From Bradyrhizobium nitroreducens (GTDB taxonomy: Bacteria; Pseudomonadota; Alphaproteobacteria; Rhizobiales; Xanthobacteraceae), in the NCBI RefSeq assembly GCF_002776695.1, contig NZ_LFJC01000003.1, positions 1,624,342 through 1,688,341 of the forward strand: a stretch of 64,000 nucleotides of DNA, in the 5' to 3' direction. This document shows, piece by piece, positions 47,704-55,549 of this stretch. The notes beneath the pieces were generated by a model. That model was not told the DNA's origin and searched no databases. It saw only the letters and a list, made by a program, of their open reading frames with translations. The position numbers were made by a program, and so were the translations under genes. Position 1 is the stretch's first letter. Each line of letters begins with the position of its first letter.

Positions 47704-47935
47704 AGCTCCTCCAAGGCAGGAAAGAAGCCGGGAAAAGCCCTTTCCCGCGCTGTCATTGGTCGGGATCACGACCTTACCGGTTCAGCGGTCGCAAGTAACG
47801 TCGGTATCGGCGCAATTCTGCACAAGGCGCCGCGAGAGGAAACGGTCACGAATATGTATTTTGCACAAGGCTCTTGAAAGCGAGCAGACGCAGACCTAAC
47901 GGCAAGGATCAAGAATTGCGCCGTCACCGCGAGCT

Positions 47936-48904
47936 CTATTCAATGACGTCGTTCGCGATTGCAAGCAGACCCGGGGCAAGCGTGATGCCAAGCGCCTTGG
48001 CCGTTTTCAGGTTAACCGTGAGCTCGAACTTGGTGGGGTTCTGCACTGGCAGGTCGGCTGGCCGCGCCCCCTTCAGGATGCGATCGACATAGTCCGCGGC
48101 ACGGCGGAGCTGCTCGGCGCTGTCGGTGCTGTAGGACATCAGACCGCCCTCGTCGACGAAGGTGCGGCTCCAGAACACCGCCGGCGCGCGCGCCTGCGCG
48201 ATCGCCGCCAGAAGCTGGCCGCGATTGGCCATGGTGAAGAAGTCCGGCAGAATCAGAAAGCCACCGTCCCTTCGCGAAGCCAGCACTGCGATGGAGGCCG
48301 CGTCATTCACCGGCGCGGGCTCGACCGTCATCCGGAGCGTCCGCGCGGCGTCCTCGATGGTGCGCAGCATCAGGGGCGCGAACGGCGCAGTGGCGGGATT
48401 GTAGACGACGAAGGCACGGGAGACCTTCGGCGTGACCTGCGTCAGCATCTCCAGCCATTTGCCGGCCAGCGGGCCGTCGTAATCGGTGAAACCGGTGACG
48501 TTGCCGCCGGGATGGGCGAGGTTTTCGACAAAGCCCTGACTGACGGGATCGGTGACGACGGCGAACACGATCGGGATGGTCCTGGTGCGACGGCGCAGCT
48601 CCTCGACCGAGGGCGTTCCGAGCGCGAGCAGGACGTCTGGCTTGAGCGCGATCAACTCGTCGGCGAGCCGCGCGATGCGGGCGCGGTCGCCGCCGCCGCT
48701 GCGCCAGTCGATCTCGAGGTTGTCGCGCTTTTTCCAGCCGAGGCCGGCGAGCGCCTCGGCCAGGCGAGCCTGGCCGATCACATCATCGGAGGCGATGACC
48801 GAGAGCACACCGAGCCGGCGCACCGCGCGCGGCTGCTGCGCCAGGACCGGGACCGGCTGCACCGCGATCGTCCCAAGAAGCGCCAGACACTCACGGCGGT
48901 TCAC
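47936..48904 (-). CDS. ABC transporter substrate-binding protein (TrpX-like family)
   Basis: A 322-residue exported solute-binding protein of the PF04392-type (TrpX/YtrX) family. A signal sequence (about 1-23, VPVLAQQPR) is followed by the conserved RRLGVLSVIAS, LGWKKRDNLEIDWR, PIVFAVVTDPVSQGFVENLA and HPGGNVTGF. No permease or ATPase genes are adjacent, so it is an orphan. The start is a GTG at 48904, 10 bases after the hemH stop, which suggests read-through from hemH. Members in rhizobia are numerous and their ligands are mostly unknown. Confidence 0.85.
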   Translation of the reverse strand: MNRRECLALLGTIAVQPVPVLAQQPRAVRRLGVLSVIASDDVIGQARLAEALAGLGWKKRDNLEIDWRSGGGDRARIARLADELIALKPDVLLALGTPSVEELRRRTRTIPIVFAVVTDPVSQGFVENLAHPGGNVTGFTDYDGPLAGKWLEMLTQVTPKVSRAFVVYNPATAPFAPLMLRTIEDAARTLRMTVEPAPVNDAASIAVLASRRDGGFLILPDFFTMANRGQLLAAIAQARAPAVFWSRTFVDEGGLMSYSTDSAEQLRRAADYVDRILKGARPADLPVQNPTKFELTVNLKTAKALGITLAPGLLAIANDVIE

Positions 48905-48914
48905 GGGGCGCCCA

Positions 48915-49952
48915 TCAGATCCAGCCCTGAAGCTCGCGCAGCACCAGGGTGCGGATCACGTCCATGCCGGGCCCGCTGTCGTTGAGGCAGGGGATCGCGG
49001 AAAACTCTTCGCCGCCATTGTGCTTGAAGATCTCGGCATTCTCCTGCGCGATCTCCTCCAGCGTCTCCAGGCAATCGGCGGAAAAGCCCGGCGTCACCAC
49101 TGCGATACGGCGCACGCCTTCCTTCGCAAGCCGCTCCATGGTCTTGTCGGTATAGGGCTGAAGCCACTCGGCATTGCCGAAGCGCGACTGGAAGGTCAGC
49201 AGCAGTTTCGTCTCGTCCATGCCGAGCCGGCGACGCAGCGCCGCGGTGGTGGCGATGCAGTGCTGCTGATAGGGATCGCCTTTCTCGACATAGGATTTCG
49301 GCATGCCGTGGAAGGACGCCACGATCAGCTCGGGCTTGAAGGACAGCGTCGCCAGATGCGTCTCGATCGAGACGGCGAGCGCCTCGATATAGGCGGCGTC
49401 CTCGTAATAAGGCGGCGTCACCCGCAGCGTCGGCTGGTTGCGCAATTGGGCAAGCACGCGGAACACTTCGTCGCAGACGGTCGCCGAGGTGGAGGCGGAG
49501 TATTGCGGATAGAGCGGAACGGCCAGGATGCGCTCGCAGCCTTTCGCGATCAGCGCATCGATGCCCGACTTGATCGAGGGATTGCCGTAACGCATCGCCC
49601 AGTCGACCACGACGTGGGCGTGGTCGGACAGCGAGGCCGCGAGCTTGTCGGCTTGCGACCGCGTGATGGTCTTCAGCGGCGACTCGTTCCTCTCCGTGTT
49701 CCAGATCTTCTGGTAGTCCAGCGCCTTGGTGCGGGGGCGGCTGCGCAGGATGATCCCGTTCAGCACGGCCTTCCAGATCAGTCCCTGGTCCTCGATGACG
49801 CGGGCATCACTGAGGAACTCCTTCAGATAGACCCGCACGCCCGGCGCATCCGCCGTGTCGGGTGTTCCGAGATTGATCAGGAGCACGCCAACGCGCGGCA
49901 AGGCGGATTGGGCGACCGGTCTTCCGGTCTCGATGGGGACGACGCTGGTCAT
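48915..49952 (-). CDS. hemH: Ferrochelatase
   Basis: A 345-residue ferrochelatase that inserts Fe2+ into protoporphyrin IX to make haem. The N-terminus after a short polar stretch reads VLLINLGTPDTADAPGVRVY; the active-site His lies in IVASFHGMPKSYVEKGDPY and the opposing acidic face in GFSADCLETLEEIA. No 2Fe-2S cysteine set is present at the C-terminus. The ATG at 49952 (MTSVVPIETG) is preferred to a TTG 36 bases upstream. It is divergent from the MAPEG gene and followed by an orphan binding-protein gene. Confidence 0.95.
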   Translation of the reverse strand: MTSVVPIETGRPVAQSALPRVGVLLINLGTPDTADAPGVRVYLKEFLSDARVIEDQGLIWKAVLNGIILRSRPRTKALDYQKIWNTERNESPLKTITRSQADKLAASLSDHAHVVVDWAMRYGNPSIKSGIDALIAKGCERILAVPLYPQYSASTSATVCDEVFRVLAQLRNQPTLRVTPPYYEDAAYIEALAVSIETHLATLSFKPELIVASFHGMPKSYVEKGDPYQQHCIATTAALRRRLGMDETKLLLTFQSRFGNAEWLQPYTDKTMERLAKEGVRRIAVVTPGFSADCLETLEEIAQENAEIFKHNGGEEFSAIPCLNDSGPGMDVIRTLVLRELQGWI

Positions 49953-50034
49953 GGCTCTGTGGGTCGCGCGTTGGTCCGAACTTGTCAAGATGAGGCCGGT
50001 TTCGCTAGGGTCGCAGCCAGGCCGGGGAGCGACG

Positions 50035-50433
50035 ATGACACTCGCGGAATGGTGCGTCCTAGGAGCGCTGCTGCTCTATCTGTCAACGATCGCCGCGATC
50101 AAATGGATCAGGTTTGGCCGCTTCGACAATTCCCGGCCGCGCGATCCCGCCTTCTATGAGGACGCCCTGTCGCAGCGCGCGCTCGGCGCCCACCAGAACG
50201 GCATCGAGACCTTCCCGTTCTTCGCCTTCGCGGTCCTGCTCGCCGAATACCGGGATTCGCCGCAGCGGCTGATCGACGAGCTCGCGGCACTGTTCCTGAT
50301 CGTGCGGATCGCCTATGTGCTGACCTATCTCGGCAACCGCCCGACGCTGCGCTCGATCCTCTGGAGCATCGGCTTTGCGATCAATCTCGGGATCTTCTTC
50401 ATGCCGGCGTTGAAGCAATTTCTGCCTGTGTGA
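50035..50433 (+). CDS. MAPEG-family membrane protein
   Basis: A 132-residue protein with four hydrophobic segments (about 4-22, 58-72, 84-104, 108-127), matching the MAPEG family (membrane-associated proteins in eicosanoid and glutathione metabolism). The conserved stretch ALSQRALGAHQNGIETFPFF, with the family's RAxxAHxNxxE pattern, is clear. Bacterial members are poorly characterised; glutathione-dependent activity is possible but not shown. The ATG at 50035 has GGGGAG upstream. It ends just before two dispersed repeats. Confidence 0.9.
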   Translation: MTLAEWCVLGALLLYLSTIAAIKWIRFGRFDNSRPRDPAFYEDALSQRALGAHQNGIETFPFFAFAVLLAEYRDSPQRLIDELAALFLIVRIAYVLTYLGNRPTLRSILWSIGFAINLGIFFMPALKQFLPV

Positions 50434-50444
50434 GGTTTGTGACC

Positions 50445-50528
50445 GTAGCCCGGATGGAGCAAAGCGTAATCCGGGGGTCTTTTCACGGCGACTCTGTCCC
50501 GGATTGCGCTTCGCTCCATCCGGGCTAC
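50445..50528. repeat. Dispersed palindromic repeat (family G, GTAGCCCGGATGGAGC)
   Basis: Sixteen-base perfect inverted arms GTAGCCCGGATGGAGC at 50445-50460 and GCTCCATCCGGGCTAC at 50513-50528, with inner arms AAGCGTAATCCGGG and CCCGGATTGCGCTT. Confidence 0.92.
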
Positions 50529-50540
50529 GAGACCTTCGCC

Positions 50541-50646
50541 TAGAGCGTATCCGGTTCTGATTGAATCAGAACCGAAGCTCTAGATTGTTGTTTTGACGCG
50601 TTTTCTTCACGCGAACCGGTGTCCACTTCGCTCGAAAACGCTCTAG
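50541..50646. repeat. Dispersed repeat (family D), second copy, ending in a gene's stop codon
   Basis: It begins TAGAGCG and ends CGCTCTAG. From 50553 on it matches 25088-25178 almost exactly, apart from a few substitutions and a short insertion near the right end. Its CTAGAGCG end, read on the minus strand, contains the TAG stop codon of the Ni/Co transporter gene. Confidence 0.92.
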
Positions 50647-51764
50647 AAACACGTCGTCCGCTCGGCCGCGACATAGCCGAGCAACAGGCCCGCGCCGAAC
50701 AGCAGCACGACGGCAGCCGCCGCGAATTCGATGCCGCGCATGAACAGCGCACCGCCGCCGTCGCGCCCGGCGCTGAGGCGAGCGGCGATGTCCTTGGCGG
50801 AGACGGCGACGACCGCGATGGCCGCGACCGTGATCGCGGTGCCGAGCCCCATCAGGAAGGTCGCGGCAATGCCGGCCCAGAACAGGCCCTGGGCGAGCGC
50901 GAACACCAGCACCAGGATGGCGCCCGAGCAGGGGCGGATGCCGACGGTGAGGATCGCGGCGAAGCCGCGCCGCCAGCCGCCGGGTCCGGCGAGCTCGCTC
51001 GGCGTGGGACCGTGGGAATGGCCGCAATGCTCGTCATGGACGTGGTCGTGTCCGTGGTGGGCATGGGCGTGCGCGTGGTCATGACCGTGATCGTGCTGAT
51101 GATGATCATGGCCATGATGATCGTGGGCATCATGATGATGGTGATGATCATGATGGTGCGGCACGCCGGCGATCGCCGGCACCGGCTGGACCGCCTGCAG
51201 CGCGCGGATGAACGTGCGGCCCTTGACCCAGACCAGCCGCAGGCCGAACAACGCAATCAGGGCGTAGCTCGCGATCTCGATCACCCCTTCCGCCTTGCAC
51301 ATGGTCTTGGCGGTCGCATTCAGGATCCAGGCCGAGATGCCGACGATCAGGATCGCCACCAGCGACTGCATCAGCGCGGACGCAAACGACAGCGCGATGC
51401 CGCGCCGCGCGGTCTCGCGGTTGGCGACGAGATAGGAGGCGATCACCGCCTTGCCGTGGCCGGGACCGGCGGCATGGAAGATGCCGTAGGCAAACGAGAT
51501 GAACAGCAATGTCCACACCGCCGAGCCGTCGGACTTCGCGGCGCGGATAGTCGCCGACATCTGGCGATAGAATTCCGACTGTTTTGCCAGGAGCCAGCCG
51601 ATGATCCCGCTGGCCTCGGGCTCGGGCGCTTGCGCCTGCTTCGGCGCGCCGAACGGATTCTGCGCGAAGACATCGTGAAGCGCGGCATCGGCCACACCGA
51701 TGATGAAGAGAACGGCGGCGCAGGCCACAAGCCCGCGCGCGAGCGGGGAGAGCTTTGGCGTCAA
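50643..51764 (-). CDS. Nickel/cobalt transporter, RcnA/NicO family, with histidine-rich loop
   Basis: A 373-residue inner-membrane transporter for Ni2+/Co2+ (export or uptake) of the NicO/RcnA family. About six to seven membrane helices are visible, with the family motif FAYGIFHAAGPGHGKAVIAS in the second and GIRPCSGAILVLVFAL in a later one. Between them (about 195-240) is a loop of roughly 45 residues made almost only of His, Asp, Gly and Ala, a metal-binding sensor or buffer. The start is a TTG at 51764 that overlaps the DUF1007 stop by four bases (TTGA), so translation is coupled. The stop lies in a repeat end. Confidence 0.9.
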   Translation of the reverse strand: MTPKLSPLARGLVACAAVLFIIGVADAALHDVFAQNPFGAPKQAQAPEPEASGIIGWLLAKQSEFYRQMSATIRAAKSDGSAVWTLLFISFAYGIFHAAGPGHGKAVIASYLVANRETARRGIALSFASALMQSLVAILIVGISAWILNATAKTMCKAEGVIEIASYALIALFGLRLVWVKGRTFIRALQAVQPVPAIAGVPHHHDHHHHHDAHDHHGHDHHQHDHGHDHAHAHAHHGHDHVHDEHCGHSHGPTPSELAGPGGWRRGFAAILTVGIRPCSGAILVLVFALAQGLFWAGIAATFLMGLGTAITVAAIAVVAVSAKDIAARLSAGRDGGGALFMRGIEFAAAAVVLLFGAGLLLGYVAAERTTCF

Positions 51765-52402
51765 GGGCAATCCACCGTGATCTTGTTGGCGAACATCATG
51801 CCGAAATTCGAGTTCTCGCCGTTCAGGAAGGTCTGCTCGTTGAGCTTCTGGGCCGTGGCGGAGCCGTCGTTCGGCCGGTCCAGCTTCATCTGGCAGCCGG
51901 CGGGCGCGCCGACCAGCTTGACCGGATTGTCCTTGGCCATCTGGAAGTCGATGAAGAAGGAGCGGTCGAACACTTCGAGCACCAATTGCTTGGGCTTGAC
52001 CGGGTTCTTCAGCGGCAGCGTGAAGTGCAGGGTCAGCACCGTGTCCTTGTAGTCGAGGAAATAGTCGACCGGCTCCTGGAATCGCTCCTTCTTGCCGTCG
52101 GCTCGCGCAAAGGTGAAGTAGGCGTATTCCTTCAGCGACTCGACATTGGTCTGCGCCAGCGGCCCGAGCTCCTCGCGGGTATAGGTGCCCTTGGTCTTGC
52201 TCTCGAGCCCCTGCACCGCATAGGCCGAGAACATGTCGTCGAAGGTCCAGGCGTGGCGCACGCCGGTGATGCTGCCGTCCTCGGCGTAGAGCAGCTCGCT
52301 GGTCGCGGTGATCCAGACATGCGGATGCGCGCTCGCCGCGCCCGCTGCGAGCATGAGACTGGCGGCCAGCAGCAGTCCAAACAGGCGGCGCATCGTGTCC
52401 AT
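51761..52402 (-). CDS. Secreted DUF1007 family protein
   Basis: A 213-residue periplasmic protein of the DUF1007 family. A signal peptide (about 1-25, ending ASAHP) precedes the typical HPHVWITATSELLYAEDGSI, then RHAWTFDDMFSAYAVQGL and YFTFARADGKKERFQ. DUF1007 genes regularly sit beside NicO-type nickel/cobalt transporters, as here, so a role in periplasmic delivery or sensing of metal is probable. The His-rich mature N-terminus fits that. The ATG at 52402 shares its A with the upstream TGA stop (TGATG), and its own stop overlaps the transporter start. Confidence 0.9.
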   Translation of the reverse strand: MDTMRRLFGLLLAASLMLAAGAASAHPHVWITATSELLYAEDGSITGVRHAWTFDDMFSAYAVQGLESKTKGTYTREELGPLAQTNVESLKEYAYFTFARADGKKERFQEPVDYFLDYKDTVLTLHFTLPLKNPVKPKQLVLEVFDRSFFIDFQMAKDNPVKLVGAPAGCQMKLDRPNDGSATAQKLNEQTFLNGENSNFGMMFANKITVDCP

Positions 52403-54483
52403 CAGGCCGCCTTGGTGTCGTCGAGCAAACCGCGCCGGCGCAGCAGTGCGTCGGGCTCCGGAGGACGACCGCGGAAAGCCTCATAGGCGGCCTCCGGATC
52501 GACCGAGCCGCCGCTCGAATAGATGTCGTCGTGCAGGCGCTTGGCCACGGCGGGATCGAAGATGTTGCCGGCCTCCTCGAACGCGCCGAAGGCGTCGGCG
52601 TCCATCACCTCGGACCACATGTAGCTGTAATAACCGGCCGCATAGTGATCGCCGGTGAAGATGTGGCCGAACTGGGTGGGACGGTGACGCAGCGCGATCT
52701 CCTCGGGCATGCCGATCTTCTCGAGCTCGCGTCGCTCGAAGGCGCGGACATCCTGCGCGGCGGCGGCCGGCTGGGTGTGGAATTCGAGGTCGACCAGCGC
52801 CGAGGAGACGAATTCGACCGTGGCAAAGCCCTGGTTGAATTTTCGCGCGGCCAGGAACCGTTGCAGCAGATCGTCCGGCAGCGGCTCGCCGGTCTGGTAG
52901 TGACGGGCGAACTTCTGCAGCACCTCGGGGCGCTCCTGCCAGTGCTCGTAGAGCTGCGATGGCAGCTCGACGAAATCGGTGAACACGGAGGTGCCCGACA
53001 GCGAGGGATAGGTCACGTTCGAGAGCATGCCGTGCAGGCCGTGGCCAAACTCGTGGAACAGGGTGCGGGCATCGTCGGGCGACAGCAGCGAGGGCTCGCC
53101 ATCGGCCCCCTTGGCGAAATTGCAGATGTTGAGAACGAGCGGCGCGACGTCGCCGTCGAGCTTCTGCTGGTCGCGCAGCGAGGTCATCCAGGCGCCGGAG
53201 CGCTTCGACGGCCGGGCGAAGTAGTCGCCATAGAACAGCGCCTTGTGCTTGCCGTCCCTGTCCTTCATCTCCCAGACCCGGACGTCGGGGTGCCAGACCG
53301 GAACGTCCTTGCGCTCCTCGAAGGTGACGCCGAACAGGCGCGTGGCGCAGTCGAAGGCGGCAGCGATCATGTTGTCGAGCGACAGATACGGCTTGATCGC
53401 GGAATCGTCGAAATTGGCGCGCTGAAGCCGCAGCTTTTCGGCGTAGAAGCGCCAGTCCCAGGGAGCGAGCTTGAAATTGCCGCCTTCTGTCGTGATCAGC
53501 GCCTGCATCTCGTCGCGGTCGGCGAGCGCCCGGGCGCGCGCCGGCTTCCAGACCCGCTCCAGCAGGCTCCGCACCGCATCCGGCGTCTTGGCCATGGAAT
53601 CCTCGAGCCGGTAGGCGGCGTAGGTCGGATAGCCCAGGAGATTGGCGCTCTCCTCACGCAGCTTCAGGACCTCGACGATGGTTCCGTTGTTGTCGTTGGC
53701 GTTGCCGTTGTCGCCGCGCGCGATGAAGGCCTTGTAGACCTTCTCGCGCAGGTCACGCCGCGCCGAGCTCTTCAGGAACTGTTCGACCGAGGAGCGCGAC
53801 AGCGTGACGATGGCCTTGCCTGCCATGCCGCGCTCTTCCGCCGCAGCCTTGGCGCTGGCGACGAAGCTATCCGGCAGGCCCTGGCGGTCGGCCTCGCCAA
53901 GCTCCATGAACCAGTCCTGCTCGTCGCCGAGCAGATGATGGCTGAAGCCGGTGCCGAGCTGGGCCAGCCGCTCGTTGATCTCAGCCATCCGTGTCTTGGC
54001 CTGCTCGGAGAGGCCGGCGCCGGCGCGGTGGAAGCGGGTGTAGGTGCGCTCCAGCAGGCGAAGCTGCTCGGGCGAAAGACCGAGATTGGCGCGGTTCTCG
54101 TGCAGCTGGGCGATGCGACCAAACAGCACGGCATTCATCATGATCGGATTCCAGTGCCGCGCCATCCGCAAGGAGATCTCCTTGTCGATCTCCAGGATGG
54201 CCGGGTTGGAATTCGCCGAAACGAGGTCGTAGAACACCGCCGCGACCTTGCTCAAGAGCTTGCCGGAGCGCTCCAGCGCCGTGACCGTGTTGGCAAAGTC
54301 GGGCGCAGCCGGATCATTGGTGATCGCCGCGATCTCGGCGGAGTGGTCGGCGAAGGCCTGCTCGAAGGCCGGGAGGAAGTGCTCCGGCTTGATCTCGTCG
54401 AAGGGCGGGGTGGCAAACGGCGTCACCCAGGCCTTCAGCAGCGGATTGGCCTCGGAGTCCGTAGTTCGGCGGGGTTCTGACAT
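52402..54483 (-). CDS. M3-family oligopeptidase (Dcp/PrlC-like zinc peptidase)
   Basis: A 693-residue thimet-type zinc metallopeptidase that trims oligopeptides in the cytoplasm. The catalytic HEFGH is at 477-481 within TLFHEFGHGLHGML, followed by the glutamate ligand region FVELPSQLYEHWQERPEV. The N-terminal helical half and C-terminal YYSYMWSEVMDADAFGAFEE are family-typical. No signal peptide. The ATG at 54483 (MSEPRRTTDS) is chosen over a GTG one codon before. It is the first gene of a coupled operon with DUF1007 and the Ni/Co transporter, an odd partner whose reason is unclear. Confidence 0.94.
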   Translation of the reverse strand: MSEPRRTTDSEANPLLKAWVTPFATPPFDEIKPEHFLPAFEQAFADHSAEIAAITNDPAAPDFANTVTALERSGKLLSKVAAVFYDLVSANSNPAILEIDKEISLRMARHWNPIMMNAVLFGRIAQLHENRANLGLSPEQLRLLERTYTRFHRAGAGLSEQAKTRMAEINERLAQLGTGFSHHLLGDEQDWFMELGEADRQGLPDSFVASAKAAAEERGMAGKAIVTLSRSSVEQFLKSSARRDLREKVYKAFIARGDNGNANDNNGTIVEVLKLREESANLLGYPTYAAYRLEDSMAKTPDAVRSLLERVWKPARARALADRDEMQALITTEGGNFKLAPWDWRFYAEKLRLQRANFDDSAIKPYLSLDNMIAAAFDCATRLFGVTFEERKDVPVWHPDVRVWEMKDRDGKHKALFYGDYFARPSKRSGAWMTSLRDQQKLDGDVAPLVLNICNFAKGADGEPSLLSPDDARTLFHEFGHGLHGMLSNVTYPSLSGTSVFTDFVELPSQLYEHWQERPEVLQKFARHYQTGEPLPDDLLQRFLAARKFNQGFATVEFVSSALVDLEFHTQPAAAAQDVRAFERRELEKIGMPEEIALRHRPTQFGHIFTGDHYAAGYYSYMWSEVMDADAFGAFEEAGNIFDPAVAKRLHDDIYSSGGSVDPEAAYEAFRGRPPEPDALLRRRGLLDDTKAA

Positions 54484-54622
54484 CACAAGTCCCGATTTTC
54501 ATGGGTCGATTGTTGCGGCCAGCTATAGCACGCGATGGGGCTTTTTTGAGCCATTTGGCCTTGCTCCCGGCCGCCTTTTCGGGGAGATTGCGGCCCTCGA
54601 TAGACCACGGACCCCAGAGCTC

Positions 54623-54877
54623 ATGAACGCGTCTTCCACGTCCTCCCGCCGGATCGTCTGGCCCAGCGTCATCACCGTCATCAGCGCCGCCATCCTGATC
54701 GGCGCAGAGGTGTTCGGCGCGGCGTTCGCCGGCGGCTGGGCGCTCGCGATCCTGTTCGGGCTCGGCGATCAGGGCACGCACATCCTGCAGGCCGTGCTGT
54801 TCGCGCTCGGCGTGCTCGTGATGACCGCGTTCATCCGCGCGGCTCAGCGCGTCGAGCCTTTCACGAAGCGCGGCTGA
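54623..54877 (+). CDS. Small membrane protein of unknown function
   Basis: An 84-residue product with two hydrophobic segments (about 13-48: VITVISAAILIGAEVFGAAF; and 53-73: ILQAVLFALGVLVMTAFIRA) and a basic C-terminus (EPFTKRG). I do not recognise a named family. The ATG at 54623 follows CAGAGC, a weak ribosome site. It diverges from the peptidase gene and precedes the long leader region of the decarboxylase gene. Codon use fits the neighbours. Confidence 0.7.
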   Translation: MNASSTSSRRIVWPSVITVISAAILIGAEVFGAAFAGGWALAILFGLGDQGTHILQAVLFALGVLVMTAFIRAAQRVEPFTKRG

Positions 54878-55002
54878 AGTTGCTCGCGCGCGTGACGCGC
54901 ACACTGGTCTCAAAAACTTAACGCCCGTTCATCTTCCGCGTCGCTCGCGCAACACTGCGCAAGCAGATGTTAGGCAATTCTGTTCGCAGCCTAAAAAAAT
55001 TC

Positions 55003-55031
55003 TTGCGAAGCAGAGTCAAAACGCTTATGTG
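55003..55031 (+). promoter_or_regulatory. Probable promoter of the decarboxylase leader
   Basis: TTGCGA at 55003, a 17-base spacer and TATGTG at 55026 look like a sigma-70-type promoter. Transcription would start near 55038 and give a 5' leader of about 510 bases before the decarboxylase start codon. Confidence 0.45.
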
Positions 55032-55037
55032 CGCTCT

Positions 55038-55549
55038 TGCCCAATTTCGCACGTGCCTGTGGTCGTGTGTCAGTCGGTAGGTATCCGGACAAGAGGCCGG
55101 ACAGCCGCCAAGGGGTGAAGAAGCCGAGGGGCTCTTCGGAAGTGCGGAAGTCGCGAGACCGAGAGGTCGAACGAAGAAGCAAACCCGGAGCGTCCAGCAT
55201 CTCTCTCAAGAGATGCCATGTCGAAGGTGACTTCACTCTTTGCAACCGTGACTGGCAGCCGGAGGCGAACCGGCGCACCCCGCTCTCAACGGGGGACGCG
55301 ACTTAAAGCAACGACGGATCGGGCTTTTTTGGTCTCTACCGGCATTCCAACGCCGGCGCGGGCTACTGAAAAGGCTTGTCCTTCATTGCCAGGTGTGCGG
55401 GCGGGAACACTCCCAACCAATCCACGGCAGCACAGTCTGGTTTGAGTCTTGTGGCTTCGTCGCGCCTCCATCGCGCGATCCGGCCAGAGCACTCTTATCC
55501 GACGTCATGTTTTGAACGGGCCCGTCGCTGGGCCGTTTGGGAGAGTGCC
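55038..55549 (+). ncRNA. Long structured leader, probable speF-type RNA motif
   Basis: Some 500 non-coding bases precede the decarboxylase start. The first part is dense in complementary segments (GGTATCCGGACAAGAGGCCG, then CTCTTCGGAAG; GCATCTCTC-AA-GAGATGC near 55198-55216; CCCCG-CTCTCAA-CGGGG near 55279-55295) and then GATCGGGC followed by six T, a possible attenuator. A last hairpin, AACGG(G)CCC ... GGGCCGTT at 55514-55540, lies just before the ribosome site GGGAGAG. The speF motif is known as a long conserved RNA upstream of alphaproteobacterial ornithine decarboxylase genes, so position and size fit. A short frame (55218 on, MSKVTSLFATVTG) lies inside and could be a leader peptide. Confidence 0.65.

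Noticed and set aside
51765..52484. An upstream extension of the Ni/Co transporter frame to 613 codons
   Set aside because: That part overlaps the DUF1007 gene in another frame and shows no family sequence. The coupled TTG at 51764 gives a normal N-terminus.
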